This document shows, one piece after another, positions 43,333 through 51,958 of a DNA stretch of 58,507 nt. Origin of the DNA: Methylobacterium sp. J-048 (lineage in GTDB: Bacteria; Pseudomonadota; Alphaproteobacteria; Rhizobiales; Beijerinckiaceae). Each line of letters begins with the position of its first letter. Within the stretch, counting starts at the first letter, position 1. The stretch spans positions 1 through 58,507 of the forward strand of contig NZ_JAKSYL010000047.1 of NCBI RefSeq assembly GCF_022829515.1, in the 5' to 3' direction. Under the pieces are notes generated by a model, which had not been told where the DNA came from, did not search any database, and was given only the letters and a program-made list of their open reading frames with translations. The position numbers and the translations under genes were made by a program.

Positions 43333-43992
43333 CTAGCGCTGGACGACGACCTTCGTGCCGACCTTGGCGCGGGTGTAGAGGTCGGTGACGTCGTCGTTGG
43401 TCATGCGGATGCAGCCCGAGGACACGGCGGTGCCGATGGTCTCCGGCTCGTTGGAGCCGTGGATCCGGTAGATCGAGCCGCCGAGATACATGGCGCGGGC
43501 GCCGAGCGGGTTCTCGATCCCGCCCTTCATGTAGCGCGGCAGGTCGGGCCGGCGGCGCAGCATGGTCGACGGCGGGCGCCAATCCGGCCACTCGCGCTTC
43601 ATCGTGATGGTCTGCACGCCGCCCCAGGTGAAGCCCGGACGGCCGACGCCGACGCCGTAGCGCAGGGCCTGGCCGCCACCCATCACGTAGTAGAGGCGCC
43701 GCTCGGCCGTGGAGACCACGATCGTGCCGGCGCCGTAGGGGCCGTTATACGCCACGGTCTCGCGCGGGATCGCCGACATCTGCGGCACGGCCGCGTCGAG
43801 CGGGTCGGCGGGGTTGAGGGAGGCGTTGGCCACCGGCACCGCGACGGTCTCGACGGCTTGCGGTCGCACCCGCACGGTGAGCGCGTCGTTCAGCGGCTGG
43901 CGGGTCAGCGGGTCGATCTCGTAGGCGAGCGCCGGTGCGGCGCAGGCGGCCGCGCCGATGAGCCCTACGAGGGCGGGAAGGAAACGACGCAT
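43333..43992 (-). CDS. L,D-transpeptidase (YkuD family)
   Basis: A 219-residue periplasmic enzyme from ATG 43992. Signal peptide ~1-23 (ending APALA). The YkuD domain covers ~88-219, with the catalytic motif IHGSNEPETIGTAVSSGCIRM: His178 and Cys194, plus the Arg following. It would form 3-3 peptidoglycan crosslinks or attach proteins to peptidoglycan, as in Rhizobiales where beta-barrel proteins are linked to peptidoglycan. No peptidoglycan-binding domain is present, unlike the larger transpeptidase at 54.7 kb. Confidence 0.93.
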   Translation of the reverse strand: MRRFLPALVGLIGAAACAAPALAYEIDPLTRQPLNDALTVRVRPQAVETVAVPVANASLNPADPLDAAVPQMSAIPRETVAYNGPYGAGTIVVSTAERRLYYVMGGGQALRYGVGVGRPGFTWGGVQTITMKREWPDWRPPSTMLRRRPDLPRYMKGGIENPLGARAMYLGGSIYRIHGSNEPETIGTAVSSGCIRMTNDDVTDLYTRAKVGTKVVVQR

Positions 43993-44233
43993 CAAAGCCT
44001 CTCGGGGCAGGCGCGAAATCAGGTGGGAACGCGGCGAATTACCGGGGCACGATGCCGTGCCGATCCTCGCCAAGGGGTAAACGCTCGCGCCCCAAATCCA
44101 ACCCTCAAACCGCCATGCTTAGCCGGTTCCGCCCCTCCGTGACTCGATGGCAACACTGTGGCAGCTTGGCCGTAACCGCCGGGATGAGGAATGGGCGGTT
44201 TGACGTGTCCCGATCCGCCCGGCCCCCAAAAAC

Positions 44234-46192
44234 TCACGCCTCGTCGGTGGCGAGCCAGATGGCCGGTTCCAGGGGCGCCGTGCGGACCGGGGCCGGGGCG
44301 GCCGGCAGGCCGCGGATCTGCGCCAGCTCGGCCAGTTCCGGAGCCTGCGCGGTGTCGTCGGCGGTGAGGAACAGGCCCCGGGCCCGGGCGGCGCGGCCGA
44401 GATCGGCCCGGCTGGTCCAGACGCTCTGGGCCGGGCTCGCCAGCAACGCGAGGGCCAGCGGCGCCAGCCACAGGCCAAGCCAGGCATTGCCGGCCCAGAC
44501 CAGGGCGAAGACGATCAGCGCCCCGACCACCACGGCATCGGCCTGGAGCCGGAACGCCTCGGCCCAGGAAACCTGCCGGTCGTCGCGGTCCTGAGTTTCC
44601 CAGCGCACCACCCGGCCGAGGAAGGTCGAGACCACGGCGCCGGCGGTGAACAGGGTCAGCACCGGCCACAGGAACACCCAGACGACCTGTTCCAGGGCGG
44701 CGCTGGCCAGCAGCGCCTTCGTGCCGCCGAAGGACGCCCGGCGGCCCGGCGAGGCCAGGACATGGCCGAGGCTCAGGACCTTGGGCAGCGCCAGCACGGC
44801 GAGGCTGAGGGCGGCGAGCGCGTGGGCGGCCGCGCCATGACCGGTCAGCCCGTAGGCGAGCAGGCCGAGATCGCCGGTCCGAGCCGCTTGCCAGGACGCC
44901 AGCCCGAGGAAGGCGATCCAGAGCGGCAGCATGCCGTAGGCCAGGATGCCGACGGCGAGGTGCGAGCGGCTGGCGGCGTGGAGGCCGGCCCAGGGCAGCA
45001 CCCGCAGGTGCTGGAGGTTGCCCTGGCACCAGCGCCGCTCGCGCCCGAGCAGGTCGACGAGGTTGGTGGGCATCTCCTCCCAGGTGCCGCCCATCTCGGG
45101 CAGTAGGCGCACCTCCCAGCCGGCGCGGACCATCAGGGCACCCTCGACGATGTCGTGGCACAGGATCTCGCCGCCGAGCGGCGCCCGGCCCGGCAGGACC
45201 GGGAGCTGCGCGTTCTCGGCGAAGGCCTCGATCCGCAGGATCGCGTTGTGGCCCCAGTAGCTGCCCTCCGGCCCCTGCCATGTCTCCAGGCAGCGCAAGG
45301 CCAGGGGCGCGTAGAGGCGCACGGCGAATTGCTGGATGCGGGCGAACAGGGTGTCCCGGCCGGCCGCGTAGGACACGGTCTGGATCAGGCCGGTGCGGGG
45401 GCTCTCGTCCATCAGCTGGACCAGCCGGGTCATGGCCGCGCCGGTCATGAGGCTGTCGGCGTCGAGGACGATCATGAAGGCGTAGTCCGCGCCGTAGCGA
45501 CGGCAGAATTCGCCGATATTGCCGGCCTTGCGGCCGATGTTTTCCGACCGGCGCCGGTAGCGGATCCGCGGTAGGGCCGGGTCGGCTTCGCTCCAGGCCT
45601 GGATGCGGGCGAATTCGTGCTCCTCGACCGCCGCGATCGCGCCGTCCCGGGTATCCGAGAGGACGAAGATGTCGATGTCGTGCGCGTCCGCTCGTGCGAG
45701 CGAGCGGGCCATCACCCGCAGCCGGGCGAACACCGCCACCGCGTCCTCGGCGTGGATCGCCACCACGGCGGCGGTGCGGCCAGCGCTTGCAGCCGGGACT
45801 TCAGCCGCCTCGGAGCGGCGCTCCAGAACCGATTTCGCCCGGTCGCCCAGGATGGCGGCCACGAGCCCGTAGACGTATTGGCAGGCGACGAAGGCCTGCC
45901 AGCCCATCACCAGGGCGAACAGGACCAGGATGGCCCAGGCCAGCGGGCTGCCGCCGGCCGGGTAGGCGAGACCCGCCAGCCATGCGAGACCGCCGGCGGC
46001 GGCGAGGCTCGGGATCGCCAGGGCGAGGCGCCGGGCCAGCAAGGTCCGGCCGCCACCGGTCCAGGCCTCGGGTTCGCGCGCCACGGCCGGAGACTCCACG
46101 CGCTGGGGATCGGGCGCACCCGGATGGGCGTTCCGGTGCGGCTGTTCGGCCGAGGAGGTGACCCGTGAGGACACGGTGCGAGGGAAAGGCAT
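44234..46192 (-). CDS. mdoH: glucan biosynthesis glucosyltransferase OpgH/MdoH
   Basis: A 652-residue inner-membrane GT2 enzyme from ATG 46192. It polymerises UDP-glucose into osmoregulated periplasmic glucan backbone. Features: two N-terminal membrane helices (~55-105); a catalytic domain with DTRDG, IVLDADSLMTG (DxD), LCHDIVEGALM and the RERRWCQGNLQH processivity motif; then a cluster of C-terminal helices. It is shorter than E. coli MdoH (847) at both ends. It is divergent from opgG with 61 bases between the starts. Confidence 0.93.
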   Translation of the reverse strand: MPFPRTVSSRVTSSAEQPHRNAHPGAPDPQRVESPAVAREPEAWTGGGRTLLARRLALAIPSLAAAGGLAWLAGLAYPAGGSPLAWAILVLFALVMGWQAFVACQYVYGLVAAILGDRAKSVLERRSEAAEVPAASAGRTAAVVAIHAEDAVAVFARLRVMARSLARADAHDIDIFVLSDTRDGAIAAVEEHEFARIQAWSEADPALPRIRYRRRSENIGRKAGNIGEFCRRYGADYAFMIVLDADSLMTGAAMTRLVQLMDESPRTGLIQTVSYAAGRDTLFARIQQFAVRLYAPLALRCLETWQGPEGSYWGHNAILRIEAFAENAQLPVLPGRAPLGGEILCHDIVEGALMVRAGWEVRLLPEMGGTWEEMPTNLVDLLGRERRWCQGNLQHLRVLPWAGLHAASRSHLAVGILAYGMLPLWIAFLGLASWQAARTGDLGLLAYGLTGHGAAAHALAALSLAVLALPKVLSLGHVLASPGRRASFGGTKALLASAALEQVVWVFLWPVLTLFTAGAVVSTFLGRVVRWETQDRDDRQVSWAEAFRLQADAVVVGALIVFALVWAGNAWLGLWLAPLALALLASPAQSVWTSRADLGRAARARGLFLTADDTAQAPELAELAQIRGLPAAPAPVRTAPLEPAIWLATDEA

Positions 46193-46253
46193 GGCGCGAA
46201 GAACTCGACCGTGGAAGCCTGCCGGCTGCCCCGCCGCGTGCGGGCGGGGACCG

Positions 46254-47984
46254 ATGAGCGTGGACACCGATAGCCGGGGTGAGGACACGCAGCCGACCCG
46301 GCCGCACAGGCAGCCGGAGGCCGAACGGATCGATCCCCCCTCCCGGCGCCGCGTTCTCAGAACCGTCCTGACCGCGGCTGCCGGCAGTATTGTACCTAGC
46401 GCTATAGATCTGAATGACGCCCGAACATGGGCCGGGGCGGCGCTTCAGCTGCAGAGTCCGGGTTCCAGGGGGCCGCAGGACGGTGCGATGACCTTCGAGA
46501 CTCTGTCGGCTGAGGCCCAGCGCCTCGTGGCCGCGCCCTATGCGGGGCCGGCCACGGAGCTGCCGCCGGCGCTGGCCGGGCTCGACTATGACGGCTATCG
46601 GAGCATCGTCTTCCGTCCGTCCGAGAGCCTGCCTCTCGGCCGGCATTTCAGCGCACAGCTGTTCCACCGGGGCTTCCTGCAGCGCAAGCGCGTGGCGCTC
46701 TACCTGCAGCCGCGGAACGGCCCGGCGCGGCCGATCGCCTACGAAAACCGGCTGTTCGATCTCGGCCAACGGCTCGCCGGCCAGAGTTTTCCGGCCGATC
46801 TCGGCTTCGCGGGCTTCCGCCTGCACTACGCCTTCCCGGACACGCCGGCCTGGCGCCCCAAGGGCTTCCAGGAGGAGTTTCTGGTGTTTCTCGGCGCCTC
46901 CTATTTCCGGCTGCGCGCGGCCGGCCAGGAATACGGGCTCTCGGCCCGCGGTCTCGCCATCGGCACCGGTGCGCCGGAGGGGGAGGAATTTCCCGACTTC
47001 ATTGCCCATTGGCTGTGCGAGCCGGAGCCGGAGGCGCGCAGCCTCACGGTGCTGTCGCTCCTCGACAGCCCGAGCGTGTCCGGCGCCTACCGGTTCGTGA
47101 TCACCCCCGGGGACCCGGCCCGGATCGCCGTCACGGCGGCGCTCTATCCCCGCAAACCGATCCCGCAGCTGGGGCTCGCGCCGCTCACCAGCATGTTCCT
47201 GTACGGCCAGAACGGGCCCGGCGCGCGAGGCGCGAAGCCGTTCGACGATTTCCGCCCGCAGGTGCACGATTCCGACGGGCTTTGCGTCGCCACCCCGGAC
47301 GACCGGATGTGGCGTCCGCTGGTCAACGGCCGCAGGCAGCCGCAGATCTCGGCCTTTGCGGCCAAGCCCCTATCGGGGTTCGGGCTGCTCCAGCGCGAGC
47401 GGAGTTTTGCCGCCTATCTCGACGTGGAGGCGCGCCAGGAAGCCCGGCCCGGCCTGTGGGTCGCGCCCGGTCCGGAGGGGGCCTTCGCGGAGGGCGCCGT
47501 GCAGCTCTACGAAATCCCCTCGGCGGAAGAGTACATGGACAACATCGTGGCGGCCTTCGTACCGGCGGCGCCGATGCAACCCGGCACCGCCCTGCATCTC
47601 GCCTACGGCCTGACCACCGTGGGGGCGGAGCCGGTGGATGCGATCCCGCAACCCGCCCTCGCCCGGGTCACCGAGACCCGGTTCGGCTCGGCCGAGCGCC
47701 TGCGCCCGACCGCCCCGCCGAACCCGGAGCGGCGGCTCTGCGTGATCGATTTCGAGGGGCCGTCGCTGCCCAACGGCGCGGACGAGACGATCGCCGCGGA
47801 GGTCTCGGCCAGCGCCGGCACGCTGCACGAGCCGGTGGCCAACTTCGTGCCGCAGACCGGCGGCTGGCGCATCTACGTGGAGTGGCGCCCGCCCCAGCCG
47901 ATGCCGGAGGGCGATGTCGTGCTGCGGGCGCGGCTGGTGCGTGGGACGAATCCGCTCAGCGAGACCTGGGACGCGGTGGTGTGA
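46254..47984 (+). CDS. mdoG: glucan biosynthesis protein OpgG/OpgD family
   Basis: A 576-residue periplasmic protein from ATG 46254, with GGGGA just upstream. A long N-terminus leads to a twin-arginine-like signal (PSRRRVLRTVLTAAAGS), more like OpgD than OpgG. Family segments: LDYDGYRSIVFRP, FQEEFLVFLGASYFRLRAAGQEYGLSARGLAI, APLTSMFLYGQN, FDDFRPQVHDSDGL, and SFAAYLDVEARQEARPGLWV. It shapes or branches the glucans made by OpgH, its divergent neighbour. The 61-base shared promoter region suggests joint control. Confidence 0.92.
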   Translation: MSVDTDSRGEDTQPTRPHRQPEAERIDPPSRRRVLRTVLTAAAGSIVPSAIDLNDARTWAGAALQLQSPGSRGPQDGAMTFETLSAEAQRLVAAPYAGPATELPPALAGLDYDGYRSIVFRPSESLPLGRHFSAQLFHRGFLQRKRVALYLQPRNGPARPIAYENRLFDLGQRLAGQSFPADLGFAGFRLHYAFPDTPAWRPKGFQEEFLVFLGASYFRLRAAGQEYGLSARGLAIGTGAPEGEEFPDFIAHWLCEPEPEARSLTVLSLLDSPSVSGAYRFVITPGDPARIAVTAALYPRKPIPQLGLAPLTSMFLYGQNGPGARGAKPFDDFRPQVHDSDGLCVATPDDRMWRPLVNGRRQPQISAFAAKPLSGFGLLQRERSFAAYLDVEARQEARPGLWVAPGPEGAFAEGAVQLYEIPSAEEYMDNIVAAFVPAAPMQPGTALHLAYGLTTVGAEPVDAIPQPALARVTETRFGSAERLRPTAPPNPERRLCVIDFEGPSLPNGADETIAAEVSASAGTLHEPVANFVPQTGGWRIYVEWRPPQPMPEGDVVLRARLVRGTNPLSETWDAVV

Positions 47985-48027
47985 CCTGAAGTGTTCGCGC
48001 ATCGATCCGTGCCGATCGCGACGCGCC

Positions 48028-48118
48028 CCCTCTCCCGTGCGGGAGAGGGTTGGGGTGAGGGTCGAGAACGATCCGGAGAGGTCACACCCCTCACCCTGTC
48101 TCTCTCCCTCAGGAGAGG
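48028..48118. repeat. CCCTCTCCC-type palindromic repeat, copy at 48.0 kb
   Basis: A perfect hairpin CCCTCTCCC/GGGAGAGGG (48028-48049, loop GTGC) is followed by a more diverged complementary half ending GGAGAGGGG. It is nearly the same as the element at 53214-53307. Confidence 0.75.
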
Positions 48119-48170
48119 GGACCCACGCCAGTTCGGCAAAGATCCGTCACCGCGGGAGGCCTAACTCTCC

Positions 48171-48371
48171 TCAAGCGCTGCGCCGCTCGCGCTCCAGGCG
48201 TTTTGCGAGGCGGGTGGCGCCGTAGACCTCGCTCAGGCGGCGCCGCGCGGCGTAGACCGGCGGCGCTTGCCGCTCGACATGGGCGGCCGCGATCACGCGC
48301 AAGGCGGAGTCGACCGAGCGCTCCAGGCGGCGTTCGGCCGAGACGGCGAAATCCTGCTTCGAGTCCAGCAT
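48171..48371 (-). CDS. small hypothetical protein, basic
   Basis: A 66-residue protein from ATG 48371 with a helical, Arg-rich sequence (SAERRLERSVDSALRVIAAAHVE, then RRRLSEVYGATRLAKRLERERRSA). No domain, signal or clear ribosome-binding site is recognised. Its place between a repeat and zwf and its modest length make it a provisional call. Confidence 0.45.
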   Translation of the reverse strand: MLDSKQDFAVSAERRLERSVDSALRVIAAAHVERQAPPVYAARRRLSEVYGATRLAKRLERERRSA

Positions 48372-48494
48372 GCGATGATCCCTCGTGCGAGGCCGGGCCC
48401 GCCCTCTCGCGGGGCGGTGACCGGCGGCATGGGGCAGCTTCGGCATCCGGCTTGACCGTATCAAGGCAGCTTGGCCGTAAGCAGCGAGGCGGCG

Positions 48495-49967
48495 TTACCG
48501 CAGTTCCTCGTGCCAGGTCCGGCCGTCGCGCTCGATCAGCGCGATGGCGGCGGTCGGCCCCCAGCTCCCGGCGGGATAGGGCCGCGGCGCCTCCGGGCGG
48601 TCGGCCCAGGCCTTGAGCACGCCGTCGGCCCAGGCCCAGGCGGCCTCGACCTCGTCGCGGCGCATGAACAGGGTGGCGTTGCCCCGGACCACGTCCATCA
48701 GCAGGCGCTCGTAGGCATCCGGATAGCGCTGCTTGAAGGTCTCCTCGAAGGAGATGTCGAGGTCGGTCGGGCGCAGGCGCAGGCCGCCGGGGCCCGGATC
48801 CTTGGTCATCACTTCGAGCTTCATGCCCTCCTGCGGCTGCAGGCGGATGACGAGGCGGTTGGGCTCGCGGCCGAAGGCCTCTTCGGGGAAGATCGAGAAC
48901 GGCGAGGCGCGGAACTGCACCACGATCTCGGACAGCTTCTGCGGCAGGCGCTTGCCGGTGCGCAGGTAGAACGGCACCCCGGCCCAGCGCCCGGACTGAA
49001 TCTCGACCTTCATGGCCACGAAGGTCTCGGTCCGGCTCTCGTGGCCGAGCTCGGTCAGGTAGCCCTCCACCGGCTTGCCGTCGACGGCGCCGGCCACGTA
49101 CTGGCCGCGGACGGTGGCGAACTGGATGTCGTGGGCGGTGATCGGCTTGAGGGCGCGCAATACCTTCAGCTTCTCGTCGCGCACCGAGTTCGCCTCGAGA
49201 TTGAGCGGGCTCTCCATGGCGGTGAGGCACAGCAGCTGCAGGATATGGTTCTGCAGCATGTCGCGCATGGCGCCCGAGGTATCGTAATAGCCGGCCCGGC
49301 CCTCGACCCCGACCGTCTCGGCCACGGTGATCTGGACGTGGTCGATCACGTCCGAGGTCCAGAGCCGCTCGAAGATGGTGTTGGCAAACCGCAGGGACAG
49401 CAGGTTCTGCACCGTCTCCTTGCCGAGGTAATGGTCGATCCGGAAGATCTGCGATTCGGGGAAGACCTCGCCGACCGCATCGTTGATCGCGCGGGCGGAT
49501 TTCAAATCCTTGCCGATCGGCTTTTCCAGCACGACCCGGGATTTTTCGCCGACCAGCCCGTGCGCGGCGAGGTTGCGGCAGATCGAGCCGTAAAGGTCGG
49601 GCGAGGTGGCGAGGTAGTAGGGCCGCACCTGGTCGGGCCGCTCGTCGAGCTTCGCCACGAGGTCGGCCCAACCGCTCTCGCCGGCCCCGTCCACCGCCAC
49701 GTAATCCACGTGGTCGAGGAAGGCGTTGAGCGCGTCCTCGGCCAGGTCCGCGGCGGGCACGAAGCGCTTGAGCGCGTCCCGGGCATGCTCGCGGAAGGCG
49801 TCCGTCGACAGGTCCGAGCGCGAGGCGCCGATGATTCGGCTGGTCTGCGGGATCTGCCCGTCCCGGAACCGGTAGAACAGGGCCGGCAGCAGCTTGCGCG
49901 CCGTGAGATCGCCGGTGGCGCCGAACACGACGCAGTCGAACGAGGCGACGGGGATGATCGTGGCCAA
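48495..49967 (-). CDS. zwf: glucose-6-phosphate 1-dehydrogenase
   Basis: A 490-residue enzyme oxidising glucose-6-phosphate with NADP, the entry to the pentose phosphate and Entner-Doudoroff routes. NADP loop FGATGDLTARK near residue 15, VLEKPIGKD, and the active-site RIDHYLGKETVQN with its His and Lys. TTG at 49967 is preferred because GGGAG lies eight bases upstream and MATIIPVASFDCVVFGATG is the normal N-terminus. An ATG at 50018 would add 17 residues. It is not grouped with pgl or edd here. Confidence 0.95.
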   Translation of the reverse strand: MATIIPVASFDCVVFGATGDLTARKLLPALFYRFRDGQIPQTSRIIGASRSDLSTDAFREHARDALKRFVPAADLAEDALNAFLDHVDYVAVDGAGESGWADLVAKLDERPDQVRPYYLATSPDLYGSICRNLAAHGLVGEKSRVVLEKPIGKDLKSARAINDAVGEVFPESQIFRIDHYLGKETVQNLLSLRFANTIFERLWTSDVIDHVQITVAETVGVEGRAGYYDTSGAMRDMLQNHILQLLCLTAMESPLNLEANSVRDEKLKVLRALKPITAHDIQFATVRGQYVAGAVDGKPVEGYLTELGHESRTETFVAMKVEIQSGRWAGVPFYLRTGKRLPQKLSEIVVQFRASPFSIFPEEAFGREPNRLVIRLQPQEGMKLEVMTKDPGPGGLRLRPTDLDISFEETFKQRYPDAYERLLMDVVRGNATLFMRRDEVEAAWAWADGVLKAWADRPEAPRPYPAGSWGPTAAIALIERDGRTWHEELR

Positions 49968-50585
49968 GAGTGCGGCTCCCTGGTGTCGTGCGCTGGTGCG
50001 GTGCAGCGATCGCGCCATACCGACCTAACCTGGGTGCAAACGCTTCGCCAGACGAGGGGCGGCCGTCAGGAAGGTTCGGGGCGCATGCCTCCAGGGGAGG
50101 ATCGCGGCTTGATGCGCCGACCGTGACTTACGCCCCGTCATTGCGAGCGGAGCGAAGCAACCCAGGAAACCGCGCGATGCGTCGGTCCGCTCGACGGAAC
50201 GGACGAGAAAAGTCGCAGGTGAGATGCGGGTCAAGAGGGGTCCCATCAACAGTGACGCTGCCCAGGAGTGGAGTTTCGGCACGATCCGTTTTCCGTCCGC
50301 GCTTGAAAGCATCCTCCGTCGCGGAGCCCTGGGTTGCTTCGCTCCGCTCGCAATGACGGCGGGAGCTCTCGCTTCTCATCAAGTCCCTGAACGCCCCCGC
50401 GTAATCCCGGCTCTGAACCCAATCCACCAGCGTGACGCAATCCAGCGGCGGCAAGCTCTCGCAGGCCGTGCAAGCCCGAAACGCCTCTCACGGGCGCGCG
50501 ATGACGCCCATCCCGTCATTGCGAGCGCAGCGAAGCAACCCAGGGTACCGCGCGGCTGATCCTTCTGCTCGACAGGAGAACCACC
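49968..50585. other. repeat-dense intergenic region
   Basis: About 600 bases hold no protein gene that I can support. They contain one complete inverted-repeat unit (50137-50357) and the left arm of a second (50515-50544) that encloses the GIY-YIG gene. Open frames crossing the repeats are products of the palindromes. Confidence 0.7.
50137..50357. repeat. gene-less inverted-repeat unit (GTCATTGCGAGC family)
   Basis: The arms 50137-50166 and 50328-50357 are exact 30-base reverse complements (GTCATTGCGAGCGGAGCGAA...). The ~160-base interior has no gene. Segments next to the arms (CCGCGCG on the left, GTCGCGGAGC on the right) match those of the neighbouring unit with the nuclease gene, so this looks like an internally deleted sibling. 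Confidence 0.88.
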
Positions 50586-50924
50586 ATGCGCGCGCCGGCC
50601 GTCTACATCATGGCGAGTCGCCGCAACGGGACGCTCTATACCGGCGTCACCGCGAACCTGTCCCGGCGCGTCTACGAGCACCGCGAAGCCCTCCGTCCCG
50701 GCTTCACGCGCCGCTACGGTTGCAAGCTCCTGGTCTGGTACGAGGGCTACCCGACGATGAGCGAGGCCATCGCCCGTGAGAAGCAGATCAAGGCCGGCTC
50801 CCGAAAGAAGAAACTTGGCCTGATCGAGGCGATGAACCCGGATTGGCGCGATCTGTATCCCGGCCTCGCGTGAAGTTCTTATGCGTCGCGGAGCCCTGGG
50901 TTGCTTCGCTGCGCTCGCAATGAC
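50515..50924. mobile_element. inverted-repeat unit enclosing a GIY-YIG nuclease gene
   Basis: The arms 50515-50544 and 50895-50924 are exact 30-base reverse complements. They differ from the neighbouring unit at one position, GCAGC instead of GGAGC, and the change is matched in both arms. The unit holds one complete gene for a GIY-YIG endonuclease. No target duplication is evident by eye, so mobility is inferred. Confidence 0.6.
50586..50873 (+). CDS. GIY-YIG nuclease family protein
   Basis: A 95-residue single-domain endonuclease of the UPF0213/YhbQ type. VYIMASRRNGTLYTGVTANLSRRVYEH contains the GIY (here VYI) and YIG (here YTG) strands and the catalytic Arg (RRVYEH). AIAREKQIKAGSRKKKLGLIEAMNPDWRDLY carries the conserved Glu and the usual C-terminus. 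ATG at 50586 follows AGGAG. It sits inside a pair of perfect 30-bp inverted repeats, suggesting that it processes or spreads that repeat. Stand-alone members have weak or uncharacterised nuclease activity. Confidence 0.92.
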   Translation: MRAPAVYIMASRRNGTLYTGVTANLSRRVYEHREALRPGFTRRYGCKLLVWYEGYPTMSEAIAREKQIKAGSRKKKLGLIEAMNPDWRDLYPGLA

Positions 50925-50935
50925 GGTAGCGGCTC

Positions 50936-51778
50936 TCACTCCGCCATGAACCGCTTGAACGCCTCCGAAAAATCCGGATGCCAGCGCGACAAAGCAGGCC
51001 GGTTCTCGATGATGTCGCCGGCGGCCCAGGCGATGCGCTTGGCGTCCTGCGCCCTTGTGGTCTCGTTGTCGGGGCAGAGGATGTAGAAATCGCCCGCTTC
51101 AAGCCGCTCCAGCATGAAGGCGACGGTCTCCTCCGGCGTCCAGGCGCCCGCCGGCTTCTCGGCGACGCCCCGAGCCTTGGTCAGGCCGGTATAGACGAAG
51201 CCGGGGATCAGCAGGTGCGCGGTGGTCCTGCAGCCCTCGCGGTTGCGCAACTCGTGGGCCAGCGCCTCGGTGGCCGCCTTCACGGCCGCCTTCGAGACGT
51301 TGTAGGGCGCGTTGCCGGGCGGCGTGGTGATGCCCTGCTTCGAGCCGGTGACGATCACCGCCCCGGGCTTGCCGCCCGCGATCATGCCGGGCGCGAAGGC
51401 GTGGATGCCGTTGACCACGCCCCCGAGATTGGTGCCGAGGATCCGGGTCCAGGTCTCGGCGTCGGAAAACAGCTTGCCGCCGGCCTCGATCCCGGCATTC
51501 AGCATCACCACGGCCGGAGGGCCGGCCTTGGCGACATGGGCTGCAAGAGCCTCCAGGGCCTCCCGGTCCGAGACATCGGTGGGCACCGCCCGGACCTCGA
51601 CGGCGGCGAGCTCGGCCACGGCGCGGTGGGCGTCCTCGAGGGCCGGGCCGGGCAGGTCGGCGAGCCAGACATTCATGCCGGCCCGCGCGAAGGTTTTGGC
51701 CGCCGCGAGCCCGATGCCGCTCGCCGCCCCGGTGACGACCGCGCTGCGGCCCGGGCTGATGGCGGGATGCTGGCTCAT
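50936..51778 (-). CDS. short-chain dehydrogenase/reductase
   Basis: A 280-residue SDR from ATG 51778. Cofactor motif VVTGAASGIGLAAA near residue 15; NAGIEAG near 94; Ser in VIVTGSKQGI and the catalytic YNVSK near 158. The C-terminal part (WTPEETVAFMLERLEAGDFYILCPDN) is longer than in simple SDRs and occurs in a group of uncharacterised alphaproteobacterial SDRs. Its stop lies 12 bases beyond the right arm of the GIY-YIG repeat unit. The substrate is unknown. Confidence 0.9.
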   Translation of the reverse strand: MSQHPAISPGRSAVVTGAASGIGLAAAKTFARAGMNVWLADLPGPALEDAHRAVAELAAVEVRAVPTDVSDREALEALAAHVAKAGPPAVVMLNAGIEAGGKLFSDAETWTRILGTNLGGVVNGIHAFAPGMIAGGKPGAVIVTGSKQGITTPPGNAPYNVSKAAVKAATEALAHELRNREGCRTTAHLLIPGFVYTGLTKARGVAEKPAGAWTPEETVAFMLERLEAGDFYILCPDNETTRAQDAKRIAWAAGDIIENRPALSRWHPDFSEAFKRFMAE

Positions 51779-51958
51779 GACTTTCGTCCTCGGCTGAATG
51801 ACGCTGCTGAAATGGGATGTGACGGGGCGCGGGGAACCCGCGCCTCCTTTTGCGATGTTGGGAGACCGTAATCCTCTGCCGGAGAGATGCATGGTCGACG
51901 GCTTCCCTCATCCGTTGACGATATGTGTCCCTCCCGGCCCCCGCACAAAGGACCCGGC

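Noticed and set aside
50224..50559. Open frames crossing the 50.1-50.6 kb repeats
   Set aside because: Their sequences come from the palindromic arms themselves and appear on both strands.
50137..50924. A conventional insertion sequence
   Set aside because: No transposase of the DDE, serine or HUH type is present; the only gene inside the arms is the GIY-YIG nuclease.
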